DNA of 55,687 nucleotides from a virus: IMG/VR virus record IMGVR_UViG_3300042890_004616, positions 1 to 55,687 of that record; one strand, 5' to 3'. Shown piece by piece: positions 14,943 to 23,889 of this stretch (position 1 is its first letter; each line of letters starts with the position of its first letter). The notes under the pieces were generated by a model. It saw only the letters and a program-made list of their open reading frames with translations, ran no database searches and was not told where the DNA came from. The position numbers and the translations under genes were made by a program.

Positions 14943-16251
14943 ATTAGATAAAGATTATCATGATTTATTAAAAGACATACTAGAAAATGGTACCCGTAAA
15001 AGTGATAGAACTGGAACGGGTACCATTTCTGTCTTTGGTAGACAAATAAGACATAAGATGTCTGACGGATTTCCTTTGTTAACAACCAAAAAGATGTATA
15101 CAAAGGGAATTATAACAGAATTATTATGGTTTTTAAAAGGTGATACCAATATTAAATATCTTTTAGAAAATAATTGTAATATTTGGAATGGTGATGCTTA
15201 TAAGAATTTTATAAAAAATCCAGGTTATAAATCCGAAAATGCTGCTGATTTATTAGGGTCACAAGCTGGTCAATTACTTATTTGTCCAACACAAGAAGAT
15301 TTCATTAATAAAATAAAAACTGATGATGAGTTTGCTAAGAAGTGGGGTGATTTAGGACCAGTGTATGGTAAGCAGTGGAGAAGTTGGGAATATCGAAAAA
15401 ATTATCCCGATGGAACTTATACTGGAGTTAGAGGTGAAATAGACCAAATCGAAAACCTAATCAACGACCTTAAAACAAACCCAGATTCAAGACGTTTGAT
15501 GGTTAATGCGTGGAACGTTGGTGAATTGGACCAAATGACTTTACCACCTTGTCATTATGGATTTCAAGTTTATACAAGAGAGTTAGATTTGGATGAACGA
15601 GCTAAATTACATCCAAATCCAGAAATGTTCTATGATATAAACGGAACATTTTCAATTGGTGATAGTATTGAAAATAGTAATTTTCCCGACAAAGATTGGT
15701 TACATAAAAAATTTGATATATGTGGGATACCTAAACGAGCAATCTCATTGATGTGGAATCAACGTTCAGTGGATACATTCTTAGGACTACCATTCAACAT
15801 CGCATCATATGGTTTACTACTTGAAATCATTGCTAAAGCAGTTAATATGGTTCCAGATGAATTGATTGGTAACTTGGGTGATGTTCATTTATATTCAAAC
15901 CATATTGAACAAGCTACTGAACAGATTGGTAGAGAGTTAAGAATTGATGAGAGAGTTTGTATGTGTTATGAGAATCCAAGCTTGGATTTAACTAGAATAC
16001 AAGAAGGTATGAGTGATTATGAACTAGAAAAGGTTTGTGATGAGTTTAGTATTCCTAAACGCACTAGAGAAGCGTTTGAATTACCAAAATTAAATATTAA
16101 CACTGAATTTTGGCCAACTGAAGGTGGTGAGTGTGGTATTGGACCTTTACATGGGGATATAGGTATTCTTATCGATAATATGCAGATTACTGATTTCGAA
16201 ATCATCGATTATAAATCACATGGTGTTATAAAAGCATCATTATCAAACTAA
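14935..16251 (+). CDS. thyA: Thymidylate synthase with two inserts
   Basis: 438 residues against about 264 for a typical ThyA. Family motifs are [18 protein letters not shown] (25-42), [28 protein letters not shown] (46-73), RRLMVNAWN (186-194), catalytic [11 protein letters not shown] (Cys206), [11 protein letters not shown] (Asn288) and [11 protein letters not shown]. The Asn in PFNIAS is the residue that selects dUMP, so this is a thymidylate synthase, not a dCMP hydroxymethylase. Two additions stand out: about 40 residues at 95-137 and about 53 residues at 214-267, the latter between the catalytic loop and the QRS-D segment, plus a longer C-terminal region. It makes dTMP from dUMP with methylene-tetrahydrofolate. 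Third gene of the 14236 operon. Confidence 0.93.
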   Translation: MNKLDKDYHDLLKDILENGTRKSDRTGTGTISVFGRQIRHKMSDGFPLLTTKKMYTKGIITELLWFLKGDTNIKYLLENNCNIWNGDAYKNFIKNPGYKSENAADLLGSQAGQLLICPTQEDFINKIKTDDEFAKKWGDLGPVYGKQWRSWEYRKNYPDGTYTGVRGEIDQIENLINDLKTNPDSRRLMVNAWNVGELDQMTLPPCHYGFQVYTRELDLDERAKLHPNPEMFYDINGTFSIGDSIENSNFPDKDWLHKKFDICGIPKRAISLMWNQRSVDTFLGLPFNIASYGLLLEIIAKAVNMVPDELIGNLGDVHLYSNHIEQATEQIGRELRIDERVCMCYENPSLDLTRIQEGMSDYELEKVCDEFSIPKRTREAFELPKLNINTEFWPTEGGECGIGPLHGDIGILIDNMQITDFEIIDYKSHGVIKASLSN

Positions 16252-16272
16252 AATAAATTAAAACAATTTAAA

Positions 16273-16356
16273 ATGGAAGAAATTTTTAAAGAATTCGGAA
16301 GTGTAGGTGCACCGTCTATGTATGAGATAACATTAATCTTAAATGGTGATAAATAA
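16273..16356 (+). CDS. Possible 27-residue peptide
   Basis: Reads MEEIFKEFGSVGAPSMYEIT... ending LNGDK. It lies 21 bases after the thyA stop with an A-rich leader like those of neighbouring genes, and ends 6 bases before the terminator stem, so it would be the last gene of the operon. Composition is protein-like. Too short to be sure. Confidence 0.4.
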   Translation: MEEIFKEFGSVGAPSMYEITLILNGDK

Positions 16357-16362
16357 CCAAAT

Positions 16363-16388
16363 AAAAGAGCTAAGTAAGGCTCTTTTTT
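16363..16388 (+). terminator. Terminator of the thyA operon
   Basis: AAAAGAGC-TAAGTAAG-GCTCTTTT, 8-bp stem, continuing in T. Separates the metabolic operon from the virion module. Confidence 0.85.
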
Positions 16389-16397
16389 TGTTTTCCA

Positions 16398-16408
16398 TAT
16401 ATTTATTA
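16398..16408 (+). promoter_or_regulatory. Late-type promoter box opening the virion module
   Basis: TATATTTATTA between the terminator and the ATG at 16424. Same box type as upstream of terminase, protease and scaffold genes. Confidence 0.5.
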
Positions 16409-16423
16409 GTAAACAAATAGAAT

Positions 16424-16669
16424 ATGGCAAAAATTAGTGATATACATAGTATTATTGTTCCAGCTCAAAGTCCAGTATTTTCAGCACACACATATACTGA
16501 AATTTATGGTGGAACAGCTGGTTGTACTATTAATATAAACGGTACAGTTGTAAATGTTGCTAGCTCATCAAATTTAGCTATTTGGGTTAGAAGTGTTTCT
16601 GGTGGTACTGGTTGTTATCTTATGGGTGATAATCAAGATGTTACCCAAGGAAGTGGTGAATACATTTAA
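16424..16669 (+). CDS. Small Gly/Ser-rich virion-like protein
   Basis: 81 residues, beta-rich, with GTAGCTININGTVVNVASSS and GGTGCYLMGDNQDVTQGSG. It looks like a compact beta-sandwich, perhaps a decoration or small structural protein. It is the first gene of the late plus-strand region and is followed by another late box. I do not recognise the family; the structural role rests on position, late box and composition. Confidence 0.6.
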   Translation: MAKISDIHSIIVPAQSPVFSAHTYTEIYGGTAGCTININGTVVNVASSSNLAIWVRSVSGGTGCYLMGDNQDVTQGSGEYI

Positions 16670-16687
16670 TTTTGGTATCCTTAATGA

Positions 16688-16695
16688 TATTTATA
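16688..16695 (+). promoter_or_regulatory. Late-type box
   Basis: GATATTTATAA before the ATG at 16726, with a 30-base A-rich leader. Confidence 0.5.
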
Positions 16696-16725
16696 ATAAA
16701 ATAAAAAGTTAGAAAACAAAAAAAT

Positions 16726-17586
16726 ATGAAAAACGAAAATAGAATAACACCAATGGGTCTTAAGGGTAAAGAAGTTAATTCTAGAATGATTGAATTAATG
16801 GGTATTAAACCTATTAATGAGAATCATACAACTTCAGTTGTTGAATTGACTAAAATTGGACCAGATGGTATTGCTTATGCTATCGTAAGAGAAAATCACG
16901 AATATTACATTAAATCAACAACTAAAACATCTAATTTAATTACTGAAGATTTTGGTTATATTGGTGGGTTACAAAACAAGAAAAATGAAGCTTATCCTTC
17001 ATATGCTAAAGCTATAAAACACTTGAACTTAAGATTTAATTCTTTGGCTGAATCTTTAGATAGAGGTCATCAAATCAATGTATTTAAGAATGATAACTTA
17101 TTGAAAGAAAATGGTTCTGTTGGTGGTTTTAGTAACTATGGTGGTAATGGATTTTCTAATGAAGGTAATTTAGAAGGTAACACACCATTATTTGAAGAAG
17201 AAGGTAAAGACAATCCTTGGGCTATCTGTACTGCTAGTGTTGGTAGAGAAGATAAAGACAAGTATGAAGCTTGTGTTATGGATGTTAAAAAAGAAAAAGG
17301 TATTTCTGAATCAATTACAGAAAATGAATATTGTGGTACTGAAGAAGATGAAGTTGAATTAACTGAAGTTGAAAAAGCTGTTGAAGAGATGTTAACTGGT
17401 GACCAAGATAAATTAGATGTTGATAAAGATGGTGACATCGAAGCTGATGATTTATCTGATTTAAGAAGTGGTAAAAAAGTTAATGAACATAAATTAACTA
17501 TCAATAGAGCAATTAAAGATATGGATTCTATTATTGATAGTCTTACTGAGGGTACATTAAAAAAAAAAGTATACACGTTGAAATAA
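16726..17586 (+). CDS. Probable virion protein, N-terminal part of a frame-split gene
   Basis: 286 residues. Recognisable pieces are a beta-rich N-terminal part, then NPWAICTASVGREDKDKYEACVMDVKKEKGI (about 161-191), an EF-hand-like acidic stretch (DKLDVDKDGDIEADDLSDLR, about 227-246), and a C-terminal helix ending DSLTEG, which contains an (L/I)-x-E site. The open frame closes soon after A10 (17559-17568). In the -1 frame the sequence continues without a stop as KKSIHVEINEDKKYKLKLANAA into the next open frame, so 16726-19046 is probably one protein of about 770 residues. Late-boxed. Function unknown; position in the packaging/head module suggests a head or neck role. Confidence 0.65.
   Translation: MKNENRITPMGLKGKEVNSRMIELMGIKPINENHTTSVVELTKIGPDGIAYAIVRENHEYYIKSTTKTSNLITEDFGYIGGLQNKKNEAYPSYAKAIKHLNLRFNSLAESLDRGHQINVFKNDNLLKENGSVGGFSNYGGNGFSNEGNLEGNTPLFEEEGKDNPWAICTASVGREDKDKYEACVMDVKKEKGISESITENEYCGTEEDEVELTEVEKAVEEMLTGDQDKLDVDKDGDIEADDLSDLRSGKKVNEHKLTINRAIKDMDSIIDSLTEGTLKKKVYTLK
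17559..17568 (+). other. A10 run at a frame change
   Basis: TTA followed by AAA-AAA-AAA-G. It contains the A-AAA-AAA-G slippery pattern in the upstream frame. One more A would join 16726-17586 and 17607-19046 exactly, the same direction of change as at the T9 run at 9780. Confidence 0.55.
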
Positions 17587-17606
17587 ACGAAGATAAAAAA
17601 TATAAG

Positions 17607-19046
17607 TTGAAGCTTGCAAATGCTGCACCAGCAGCGGCACCAGCTCCAGCGGAACCTATTTCCGAACCAGCCGATGACGCTGGTTTCGGTGGTTTTGGTG
17701 GTGATGAAGAACCTCAAGCACCAGAAGCAAATGATAAACCATTTAATGATGAACCATTTGATGCTGGTGTAGAAGCTGACGAGGAAACTGACCCTAAAAA
17801 ATTCATAGAGCAATTAACTGGGAAATTAGGTCAATCACTTAGAAAATACAACGAACAACAAGGTCAACCAGATTTTGATTTGGAAAAATTCGCAATTAAT
17901 TCATTATTATCAGCAACACACACTGGTGAAATGGATGAAGAAGATAAAAGAGATATAATTAAAAAAGTTAATACTGCTGGAAATGATGACAACGAGAATT
18001 CTTCAGATAATAATGATTCCGATTCTTCTAGCGATAGTGATGGTGGTGATGAGTTTAGTGACGATATGGGTGGTGATGAAGTTGGTAATGATGAAGGTTT
18101 GGAAGAAACTGTATTTGAGAATTTTTTCTTAGATAAACCAAAGAAAAACAATATGTTCCAAGAAGGTTCAAACGACATCTTAGATGAAATGAAACCATGT
18201 TGGAAAGGTTATAAACAAGTTGGTATGAAAGATAAAGGTGGTAAAGAAGTACCTAATTGTGTTCCAATCAATGAAAACGAAGGTGAGTCTATGAACTATA
18301 TGTTTTGGCAAAACCTTAAAACAATCGCACACGCAGCAAATGAATTATTAGAAATGAATCAACAACAAATTGATGAAATGTGTGCTAATGGTCATGCATG
18401 GGCTGTTGACCATATTGCATCATCTGCTGATGATATTGAAGAAGTTTATCATTTCTTTGAATCTAACATAGAAGATGAATCAATGGATTATGATGGTGAA
18501 ATGGAAGGTGGTTACAGTGATGAATATGGTAGTGTTGATAGTGATGAACTTTATGAAGGTAAATATGACGGTAAACCGCTTGGTAAACCAATGAAAGGTG
18601 ATGTTAAAAAGTTTAAAGTTTACGTTAAAAATAAAAAAGGAAATATTGTAAAAGTTAACTTTGGTGACCCTAACATGGAAATTAAAAGAGATAACCCAGA
18701 AAGAAAAAAATCATTTAGAGCTAGACATAAGTGTTCACAAGCTAAAGATAGAACAACACCTAAATATTGGTCTTGTAAAATGTGGTCATCTACACCAGTA
18801 TCAAAAATGGTTAGTGAAGACTTGATTCCTACTGAAAAAAGTAGTATATTTGATAAAAATTACTTGAAAGATAAGCTTCAAGAAACATTTAATCAAGATG
18901 ATAGTATGAACGAACCAATAGTTAAACCAGAACCACAAGTGGCACCAAGTCCAGACAAAGTTCAACCTAATGTTGCACCTAGTAGAAAAAATAAACCATT
19001 CTTGCCAACGCCAGAAGTTCAACCAGACCCAAAAGCTAATAAGTAA
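17607..19046 (+). CDS. Probable virion protein, C-terminal part of a frame-split gene
   Basis: The first possible start is a TTG at 17607, but the frame is open back into A10, so this is better read as the continuation of 16726. Order of parts: Ala/Pro linker; acidic low-complexity region (Ser/Asp-rich, about 110-160); CWKGYKQVGMKDKGGKEVPN followed by CVP (about 192-214); a helical block MFWQNLKTIAHAANELLEMN...GHAWAVDHIASS (about 232-272); then a basic block KKSFRARHKCSQAKDRTTPK followed by YWSCKMW (about 369-395); and a Pro-rich tail. The three Cys/Trp-containing blocks look like separate conserved modules. Function unknown. Its stop overlaps the next start (TAATG). Confidence 0.65.
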   Translation: MKLANAAPAAAPAPAEPISEPADDAGFGGFGGDEEPQAPEANDKPFNDEPFDAGVEADEETDPKKFIEQLTGKLGQSLRKYNEQQGQPDFDLEKFAINSLLSATHTGEMDEEDKRDIIKKVNTAGNDDNENSSDNNDSDSSSDSDGGDEFSDDMGGDEVGNDEGLEETVFENFFLDKPKKNNMFQEGSNDILDEMKPCWKGYKQVGMKDKGGKEVPNCVPINENEGESMNYMFWQNLKTIAHAANELLEMNQQQIDEMCANGHAWAVDHIASSADDIEEVYHFFESNIEDESMDYDGEMEGGYSDEYGSVDSDELYEGKYDGKPLGKPMKGDVKKFKVYVKNKKGNIVKVNFGDPNMEIKRDNPERKKSFRARHKCSQAKDRTTPKYWSCKMWSSTPVSKMVSEDLIPTEKSSIFDKNYLKDKLQETFNQDDSMNEPIVKPEPQVAPSPDKVQPNVAPSRKNKPFLPTPEVQPDPKANK

Positions 19047-19456
19047 TGGATGAATTATTTTTGATATATGTTAATATGGTTGGAAAGGATTATAAGGGTA
19101 ATTTACTTTATGAATTTATATTTTCTGATACAATTGACAATGTTGATGGTGAAGAATGGGATACTTATCCAGCATCTGGAAGACCAGAGCCACCACATGA
19201 AAACTTTATTAAAAAAGTTGGTAGGCTTGAATCTGAGTTAAAACTAGATGTAATTCAAAATAGTGATACATTTGCTGTTTGGGATGCTGTTGATGGAGTA
19301 ATAGCTTTGGCATGGGAGAATATAAACGCTTATGAATCTTACCCAGAAAAAAGACTTTGTTTTAAGTTTGGTGAACCCATCAAGAATGTTGCGGACAAAC
19401 TATATGAAAATGACCTAATATTAGAATATAATATAAAAAACAATGAAAAAAAATAA
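19046..19456 (+). CDS. Conserved-looking phage protein of unknown function
   Basis: 136 residues, coupled to the previous gene by TAATG. Features are LIYVNMVGKDYKGNLLYEFIFSD (about 5-27), EEWDTYPASGRPEPP (about 34-48), DTFAVWDAVDGVIALAWEN (about 73-91) and RLCFKFGEPI. The compact alpha/beta pattern resembles a small conserved protein I associate with T4-like environmental phages, but I cannot name a function. Overlaps the next gene by 14 bases. Probably a head-module accessory or morphogenesis protein. Confidence 0.65.
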   Translation: MDELFLIYVNMVGKDYKGNLLYEFIFSDTIDNVDGEEWDTYPASGRPEPPHENFIKKVGRLESELKLDVIQNSDTFAVWDAVDGVIALAWENINAYESYPEKRLCFKFGEPIKNVADKLYENDLILEYNIKNNEKK

Positions 19457-20450
19457 ATTAAACGAAGGTCTAGAAATGGACATGCAAACATATAAAAAAG
19501 TAAAAGGTACTCTTGACCCTAAAGTAAACGTTAAAATAACTGGAGATAGACCAGCACCTACAATGTCTACAATGTCTAGTGTTAGAGAAGATGATTCATT
19601 AGAACCAGAAGCTATAATAACACCTCAAGACCAATCAACTATCAAGTATTTATCAAACGTAAAGGATAGTAACACTGGTGAAACATCTAAACCATTTACA
19701 ATTGTTGATAAAAATTATCAAATGATAAGAGGGTTAGATGTTAATAATGAAATAGTTATGGCAGTATTTTGTCATGATGATATGGATGAAGAAGGTAATA
19801 ACATCATACATTCGATTGAAGAATTTGAGTCTAAGATAGCTTTACCTATGAAGGAAAGACTTGAAATGGAATCTATTGGTCTTCAAGGTCAAGATATTCA
19901 AACAACACCAGATGTTCAAGAAACAACTGGAGACACGTATGAGGGTTATAAACACTATTTAGTGAACAAACAAACAAATGAAGTACGTAAGTTCAAAACA
20001 ATAGAAGAAATGCTTTCTAGTAACAAATTAGATGAGGAAGAATACATGGGTGTTAGTAAATTTAAAAAACACACTAATGAACGTTTATTTGGTGCTGGTA
20101 AAAGGAAAGTTGATACAATTAATGAGATTTCACCAACTGGAGAGGAAAGTGATGAAGAGATGAATATTAAAGCAAAAAAATTAATAGACTTAATTATTAA
20201 GAGAATCCCTAAAAACATTATTGACACTATTAAAACCCCAGTTGCTAAAAGAGAAGTGATTGCAGCGTTTGCTGAAATGATTGGTGTTCCTAGAACTGGG
20301 TTAACTAATTTGATTGGTGGTTTAAAGGTTATGTCTAAACAACCAGAACAACCAGTTACTGAATCTAAAGTAATCACTAAGAATCAATTAATAGAAAGTC
20401 TTGAAATAAGCAAAGTTATCAAAACAATCAAAGTAAAAGATATTAAATAA
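19443..20450 (+). CDS. Probable structural or assembly protein, unknown function
   Basis: 335 residues. The N-terminus is basic (MKKNKLNEGLEMDMQTYKKV). The central part is acidic and probably flexible. A helical C-terminal domain (IKAKKLIDLIIKRIPKNIIDTIK...AFAEMIGVPRTGLTNLIGGL, about 240-300) follows, with a KNQLIESLE segment near the end that contains LIE. Translation is coupled at both ends (14-base overlap upstream, TAATG downstream). Not recognised. Confidence 0.6.
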   Translation: MKKNKLNEGLEMDMQTYKKVKGTLDPKVNVKITGDRPAPTMSTMSSVREDDSLEPEAIITPQDQSTIKYLSNVKDSNTGETSKPFTIVDKNYQMIRGLDVNNEIVMAVFCHDDMDEEGNNIIHSIEEFESKIALPMKERLEMESIGLQGQDIQTTPDVQETTGDTYEGYKHYLVNKQTNEVRKFKTIEEMLSSNKLDEEEYMGVSKFKKHTNERLFGAGKRKVDTINEISPTGEESDEEMNIKAKKLIDLIIKRIPKNIIDTIKTPVAKREVIAAFAEMIGVPRTGLTNLIGGLKVMSKQPEQPVTESKVITKNQLIESLEISKVIKTIKVKDIK

Positions 20451-21712
20451 TGAAAGACTACAGAAAATTAGCAGAAGAAGCTTTAAAGAAATCTCAAGAA
20501 GGTAAAAAACGATTAGATGAGAGCATTGTTTACCCAGAAGGATTAACAGAAAGGATGCACCCTCAATTGGAGAAAGAATTACTTAATAGAAAAACATCTC
20601 TAGGTGACCACCCAATATTTCCAGATGGTGATGAATCAACATTTGAACAAAAAATAATGGGTGAAAGGTTTAATGAAGTTGCTAAACGTTATAAAAGAGC
20701 TTATGAAGTTGATAACATCGATAAAACAGATGTTGTTACTGGTATGATGCCTTTGGTTATGGAAACTATTAAATTAGAAAATAGTCATAAAAGACAATTA
20801 GAAGAATTAGCGGTTAAAATGATTCGTGATGAATATGATATGGGTGAAGATGTTGTTGAGATACACGCTGAACTAACATCTAAAATCAACATGAAAGATA
20901 CTAAAAAGAACCCAACACCAATTGTTAGTGAAGTAGAATTTAAAAATCATGACCAAATGGTTAATGCTAACGAAGAAGTTTATAAGAGACGTTTTCTTAA
21001 CGCTATGACTCAAGGTGCTGCTAAAAAATGTAATCATATGTTCCATATGGTTGATGATGAGTTGAATGATGTTGACCCACGTTTAGCTAATAAGTACACT
21101 AAAATGATGGCTTCAGCTGATTATATGTATTACATAATACCTAAAATGGAAGAAGGTATTAATGGTGGTGTAGTTCGAGTTCAATTCCCAACAAAAGATA
21201 ACCCTAAAGCTATCATACATGTTCAAGCAATGGTTTTCCCAGTACTTATACATGAATTAGTTAAAGGTGTTATGGAGTTATTATCAGCACATGGTTTACC
21301 TAAAGATAAAAAGATTGGTAAGTTTGTTATTGATAAGGCTGATTTCTTAGCTGCTGAACCATGGGATATGAGAATCGGTCCAGCTTTATGGAGTAGATTT
21401 ACTGATGCTATAGAACCAGATGATTTCCATTATAAACATCACGTATATTCTGAAATAGCTGCTTTGCCAGTTAGAGAATTTAACGTTAAAATGAGAGAAA
21501 TTATGGCTGGTACAAAAGAGGGTAAAGCTATAATCAAAAATATTATAGATGAAGTTAAATCTTCCATTCAAGAAGAAGAGTACCATGAAGCTATGGGTAC
21601 AGATGTTTCAGATGATGGATTTGATTTCGATGAGTTAATGAATGGTGATAATGATAACAATCCAGATGATACTTCAGATGATGATGGTTTTGATTTTGAT
21701 GACTTGTTTTAA
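20450..21712 (+). CDS. Probable structural or assembly protein, unknown function
   Basis: 420 residues. Starts with a charged helix (MKDYRKLAEEALKKSQEGKKR). The middle is a well-folded-looking domain with YYIIPKMEEGINGGVVRVQF, HVQAMVFPVLIHELVKGVMELLSAHGLP and EPWDMRIGPALWSRFTDAI (about 225-330). HELVKG is not an HExxH zinc site, so I do not call it a protease. The C-terminus is a strongly acidic Asp-rich tail ending DFDDLF. It is the last gene before a terminator and the terminase gene. Possibly a scaffold-interacting or neck protein. Confidence 0.65.
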   Translation: MKDYRKLAEEALKKSQEGKKRLDESIVYPEGLTERMHPQLEKELLNRKTSLGDHPIFPDGDESTFEQKIMGERFNEVAKRYKRAYEVDNIDKTDVVTGMMPLVMETIKLENSHKRQLEELAVKMIRDEYDMGEDVVEIHAELTSKINMKDTKKNPTPIVSEVEFKNHDQMVNANEEVYKRRFLNAMTQGAAKKCNHMFHMVDDELNDVDPRLANKYTKMMASADYMYYIIPKMEEGINGGVVRVQFPTKDNPKAIIHVQAMVFPVLIHELVKGVMELLSAHGLPKDKKIGKFVIDKADFLAAEPWDMRIGPALWSRFTDAIEPDDFHYKHHVYSEIAALPVREFNVKMREIMAGTKEGKAIIKNIIDEVKSSIQEEEYHEAMGTDVSDDGFDFDELMNGDNDNNPDDTSDDDGFDFDDLF

Positions 21713-21736
21713 AGTCATAGATAAATATATTGATAA

Positions 21737-21759
21737 TAAGGGCCTTTATGGGCCCTTTG
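21737..21759 (+). terminator. Terminator upstream of the terminase gene
   Basis: AAGGGCC and GGCCCTT form a 7-bp GC-rich stem with a short T run, 25 bases after the stop at 21712. Confidence 0.75.
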
Positions 21760-21794
21760 TCATTTAATATAAGCCTTTTTCTTAGGTTTCAGCA

Positions 21795-21802
21795 TATTTA
21801 TA
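21795..21802 (+). promoter_or_regulatory. Late-type box for the terminase gene
   Basis: CATATTTATAAGTAAAAT, box at 21795-21802, 16 bases before the ATG at 21819. Confidence 0.55.
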
Positions 21803-21818
21803 AGTAAAATAAAAGAAT

Positions 21819-23591
21819 ATGTTAACGAGACAAGAAATATTTAAAGAGTATGCGAAATGTTTATCAAGCCCAATATACGCTATTGAGACTTATTTAGAGA
21901 CATTTGATAAAACTCAAGAAGGGTTCGTTCCATTTAAGCTTTTTCCAAGACAAAGAGAAATCGTATCTGCATACGAAAAACATAGATTTAACCTAGTAAC
22001 TAAACCAAGACAAGCTGGTGTATCAACAACAACTGCTGCTTATATGTCAATAAAAGTAGCATTCGCTGATGAAGATAACCCAGAAGCGGTTCTAATTATT
22101 GCCAATAAACAAGAGTTAGCATTCGAGTTCTTGGCTAAGATTAAAGATTTCCTATCGCAAATACCTAGATGGGTATGGGGTGAGGAATATTGTGGTAACC
22201 CTAAAAACGATGCTAAAACAATATTCCTTACTGATTCAAAGAAAGAGATTAGATTACCAAACGGTAGTCGTGTTAAAGCGGTAGCAACATCAAAAGATGC
22301 CTTGCGTGGTTTTACACCTACATACTTAATAATGGATGAGGCTGCCTATATTGATAATGGTGCTGAAGTATTTGGTGCCGCATTAACAGCGTTAGGTACT
22401 GGGGGTAAAGCAATGCTTATTTCAACACCGAAAGGTATGGATGCATTGTATTATAATACATATGACCAAGCTAAGAAGAAAAAGAATAACTTCAACATTA
22501 TCGAGATGAAATGGTATGAAGACTTACGTTACAATAAAGGTCTTAAATGGCTTAAAGGTGATGAAGAGTCTGTTGAAGTTGAATTTACTTTTGAATCATA
22601 TAATAGAATGACTGATGATGGTTGGAAACCTACATCGTTTTGGTATGAGGAAATGTGTAGAGGTATGAATAACGATGCTAAGATGATTGCACAAGAGTTA
22701 GATGTATCGTTTATTGGTTCTGGTGGTAACGTTATTGATGAAGAATATATTGATTACCAAAATAAATATAATGTAAAAGACCCAATGATAACACTAGGTC
22801 CAGAACAAGAGATTTGGATTTGGGAAGAACCACAAGAAGGACATCAATATGTTATGGGTGTCGATGTATCAAGAGGTGATGGTGAAGATGCTTCAACTAT
22901 TGTTATTGTTGATTTCACTACAATGGAACAAGTAATGGAGTATCAAGGTAAAATTCAACCAGATTTACTTGCACAAGTTGTTGAAGAGTATGGTGAAATG
23001 TACAAAGCATATACCGTAGTTGATATTACTGGTGGTATGGGTGTTTCAACTGTTTTGAAATTACTTGAATTCGATTATAAACGATTACATTATGATGTGG
23101 CTGGGGGTAAGATTTTATCATCAAGACAACGAGAAATTGCTAATTATGGAAAAGGTGATAAAATACCAGGTTTTCAAGCAACTAGTGTTCGACTACCAAT
23201 GATTGCTAATCTAGAATATAAAATTAGAACAAATGAAATTAAAATTCGTTCGGTTAGATTAACTTCTGAATTAAAAACATTTATATATAAAAATGGTAGG
23301 CCAGACCACATGGAAGGTTATCATGATGATTTAATAATGTCATTAGCTATGGCTTTATGGGTTGTTGAACATTCGTTTAAAAATTTAGAAAGACTTGAGA
23401 AACAAACCAAAGCTATGTTAAATAGTTGGGTTGGTGGTTCGGCTAATACTAATCCAACAGTAAAAACTATCGATTCAACATCAAAACAAACTGTAACAAA
23501 AATAAATCCACAACATACCGCATATAAAAACGTACAAGACCCAACTGGTCAATATATGTGGTTATTTGGAAATCAAAATAGAATGAGATAA
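21819..23591 (+). CDS. terL: Terminase large subunit, T4 gp17 type
   Basis: 590 residues, close to T4 gp17 in length. N-terminal ATPase: Walker A-like TKPRQAGVST (61-70, the variant P-loop of this family), Walker B YLIMDEAAY (169-177), coupling motif ISTPKG (about 201-206). C-terminal RNase H-like nuclease: MGVDVSRGDGEDAS (346-359), VVDITGG (about 400-406), and GYHDDLIMSLAMAL near 503-516, giving the acidic triad. It pumps DNA into the prohead and cuts the concatemer. No small terminase is obvious nearby. Preceded by its own terminator and late box; the portal gene follows after one small gene. Confidence 0.96.
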   Translation: MLTRQEIFKEYAKCLSSPIYAIETYLETFDKTQEGFVPFKLFPRQREIVSAYEKHRFNLVTKPRQAGVSTTTAAYMSIKVAFADEDNPEAVLIIANKQELAFEFLAKIKDFLSQIPRWVWGEEYCGNPKNDAKTIFLTDSKKEIRLPNGSRVKAVATSKDALRGFTPTYLIMDEAAYIDNGAEVFGAALTALGTGGKAMLISTPKGMDALYYNTYDQAKKKKNNFNIIEMKWYEDLRYNKGLKWLKGDEESVEVEFTFESYNRMTDDGWKPTSFWYEEMCRGMNNDAKMIAQELDVSFIGSGGNVIDEEYIDYQNKYNVKDPMITLGPEQEIWIWEEPQEGHQYVMGVDVSRGDGEDASTIVIVDFTTMEQVMEYQGKIQPDLLAQVVEEYGEMYKAYTVVDITGGMGVSTVLKLLEFDYKRLHYDVAGGKILSSRQREIANYGKGDKIPGFQATSVRLPMIANLEYKIRTNEIKIRSVRLTSELKTFIYKNGRPDHMEGYHDDLIMSLAMALWVVEHSFKNLERLEKQTKAMLNSWVGGSANTNPTVKTIDSTSKQTVTKINPQHTAYKNVQDPTGQYMWLFGNQNRMR

Positions 23592-23593
23592 TT

Positions 23594-23842
23594 ATGGGAT
23601 TAGGTAAAAAAGTATTCGTACAATCAAGACCAAATGGTGGGGCCTTGTATCAATGGTCACCACCACCAAATAATGTTTCTGGTAATTCACAAATAAAAAA
23701 AGGTAATGAAAAACCGTTTTATTGTTCAGCAACACCTTACTCACAAGGACAAGATTGGGTTACAACATATGTTTATAACGTTAATGTTGTTAATTATGAG
23801 CAACAGCGTGATGCTTATGTTGAATGTGATTACGTTATGTAA
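23594..23842 (+). CDS. Small protein between terminase and portal
   Basis: 82 residues, starting 2 bases after the terminase stop. Beta-rich with many aromatic and Asn residues (YQWSPPPNNVSGN, YVYNVNVVNYEQQRDAYVECD). No motif recognised. Its position between terminase and portal suggests a small packaging or head protein. Confidence 0.65.
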   Translation: MGLGKKVFVQSRPNGGALYQWSPPPNNVSGNSQIKKGNEKPFYCSATPYSQGQDWVTTYVYNVNVVNYEQQRDAYVECDYVM

Positions 23843-23867
23843 CCCTTTAACTTATAAAAAAATAGAT

Positions 23868-23875
23868 TATATTTA
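23868..23875 (+). promoter_or_regulatory. Promoter-like box before the portal gene
   Basis: TATATTTA in an AT-rich stretch, 14 bases before the ATG at 23890. A weaker match than the late boxes elsewhere. Confidence 0.3.
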
Positions 23876-23889
23876 AATAAAAACAAATT

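Noticed and set aside
17136-17813. Long minus-strand open frame opposite the late gene
   Set aside because: Composition is Ser/Phe/Trp-rich shadow sequence opposite an acidic, Glu/Asp-rich protein; no promoter or partner gene on that strand.
20450-21712. Zinc protease from HELVKG
   Set aside because: The motif lacks the second His of HExxH and no further ligand is apparent.
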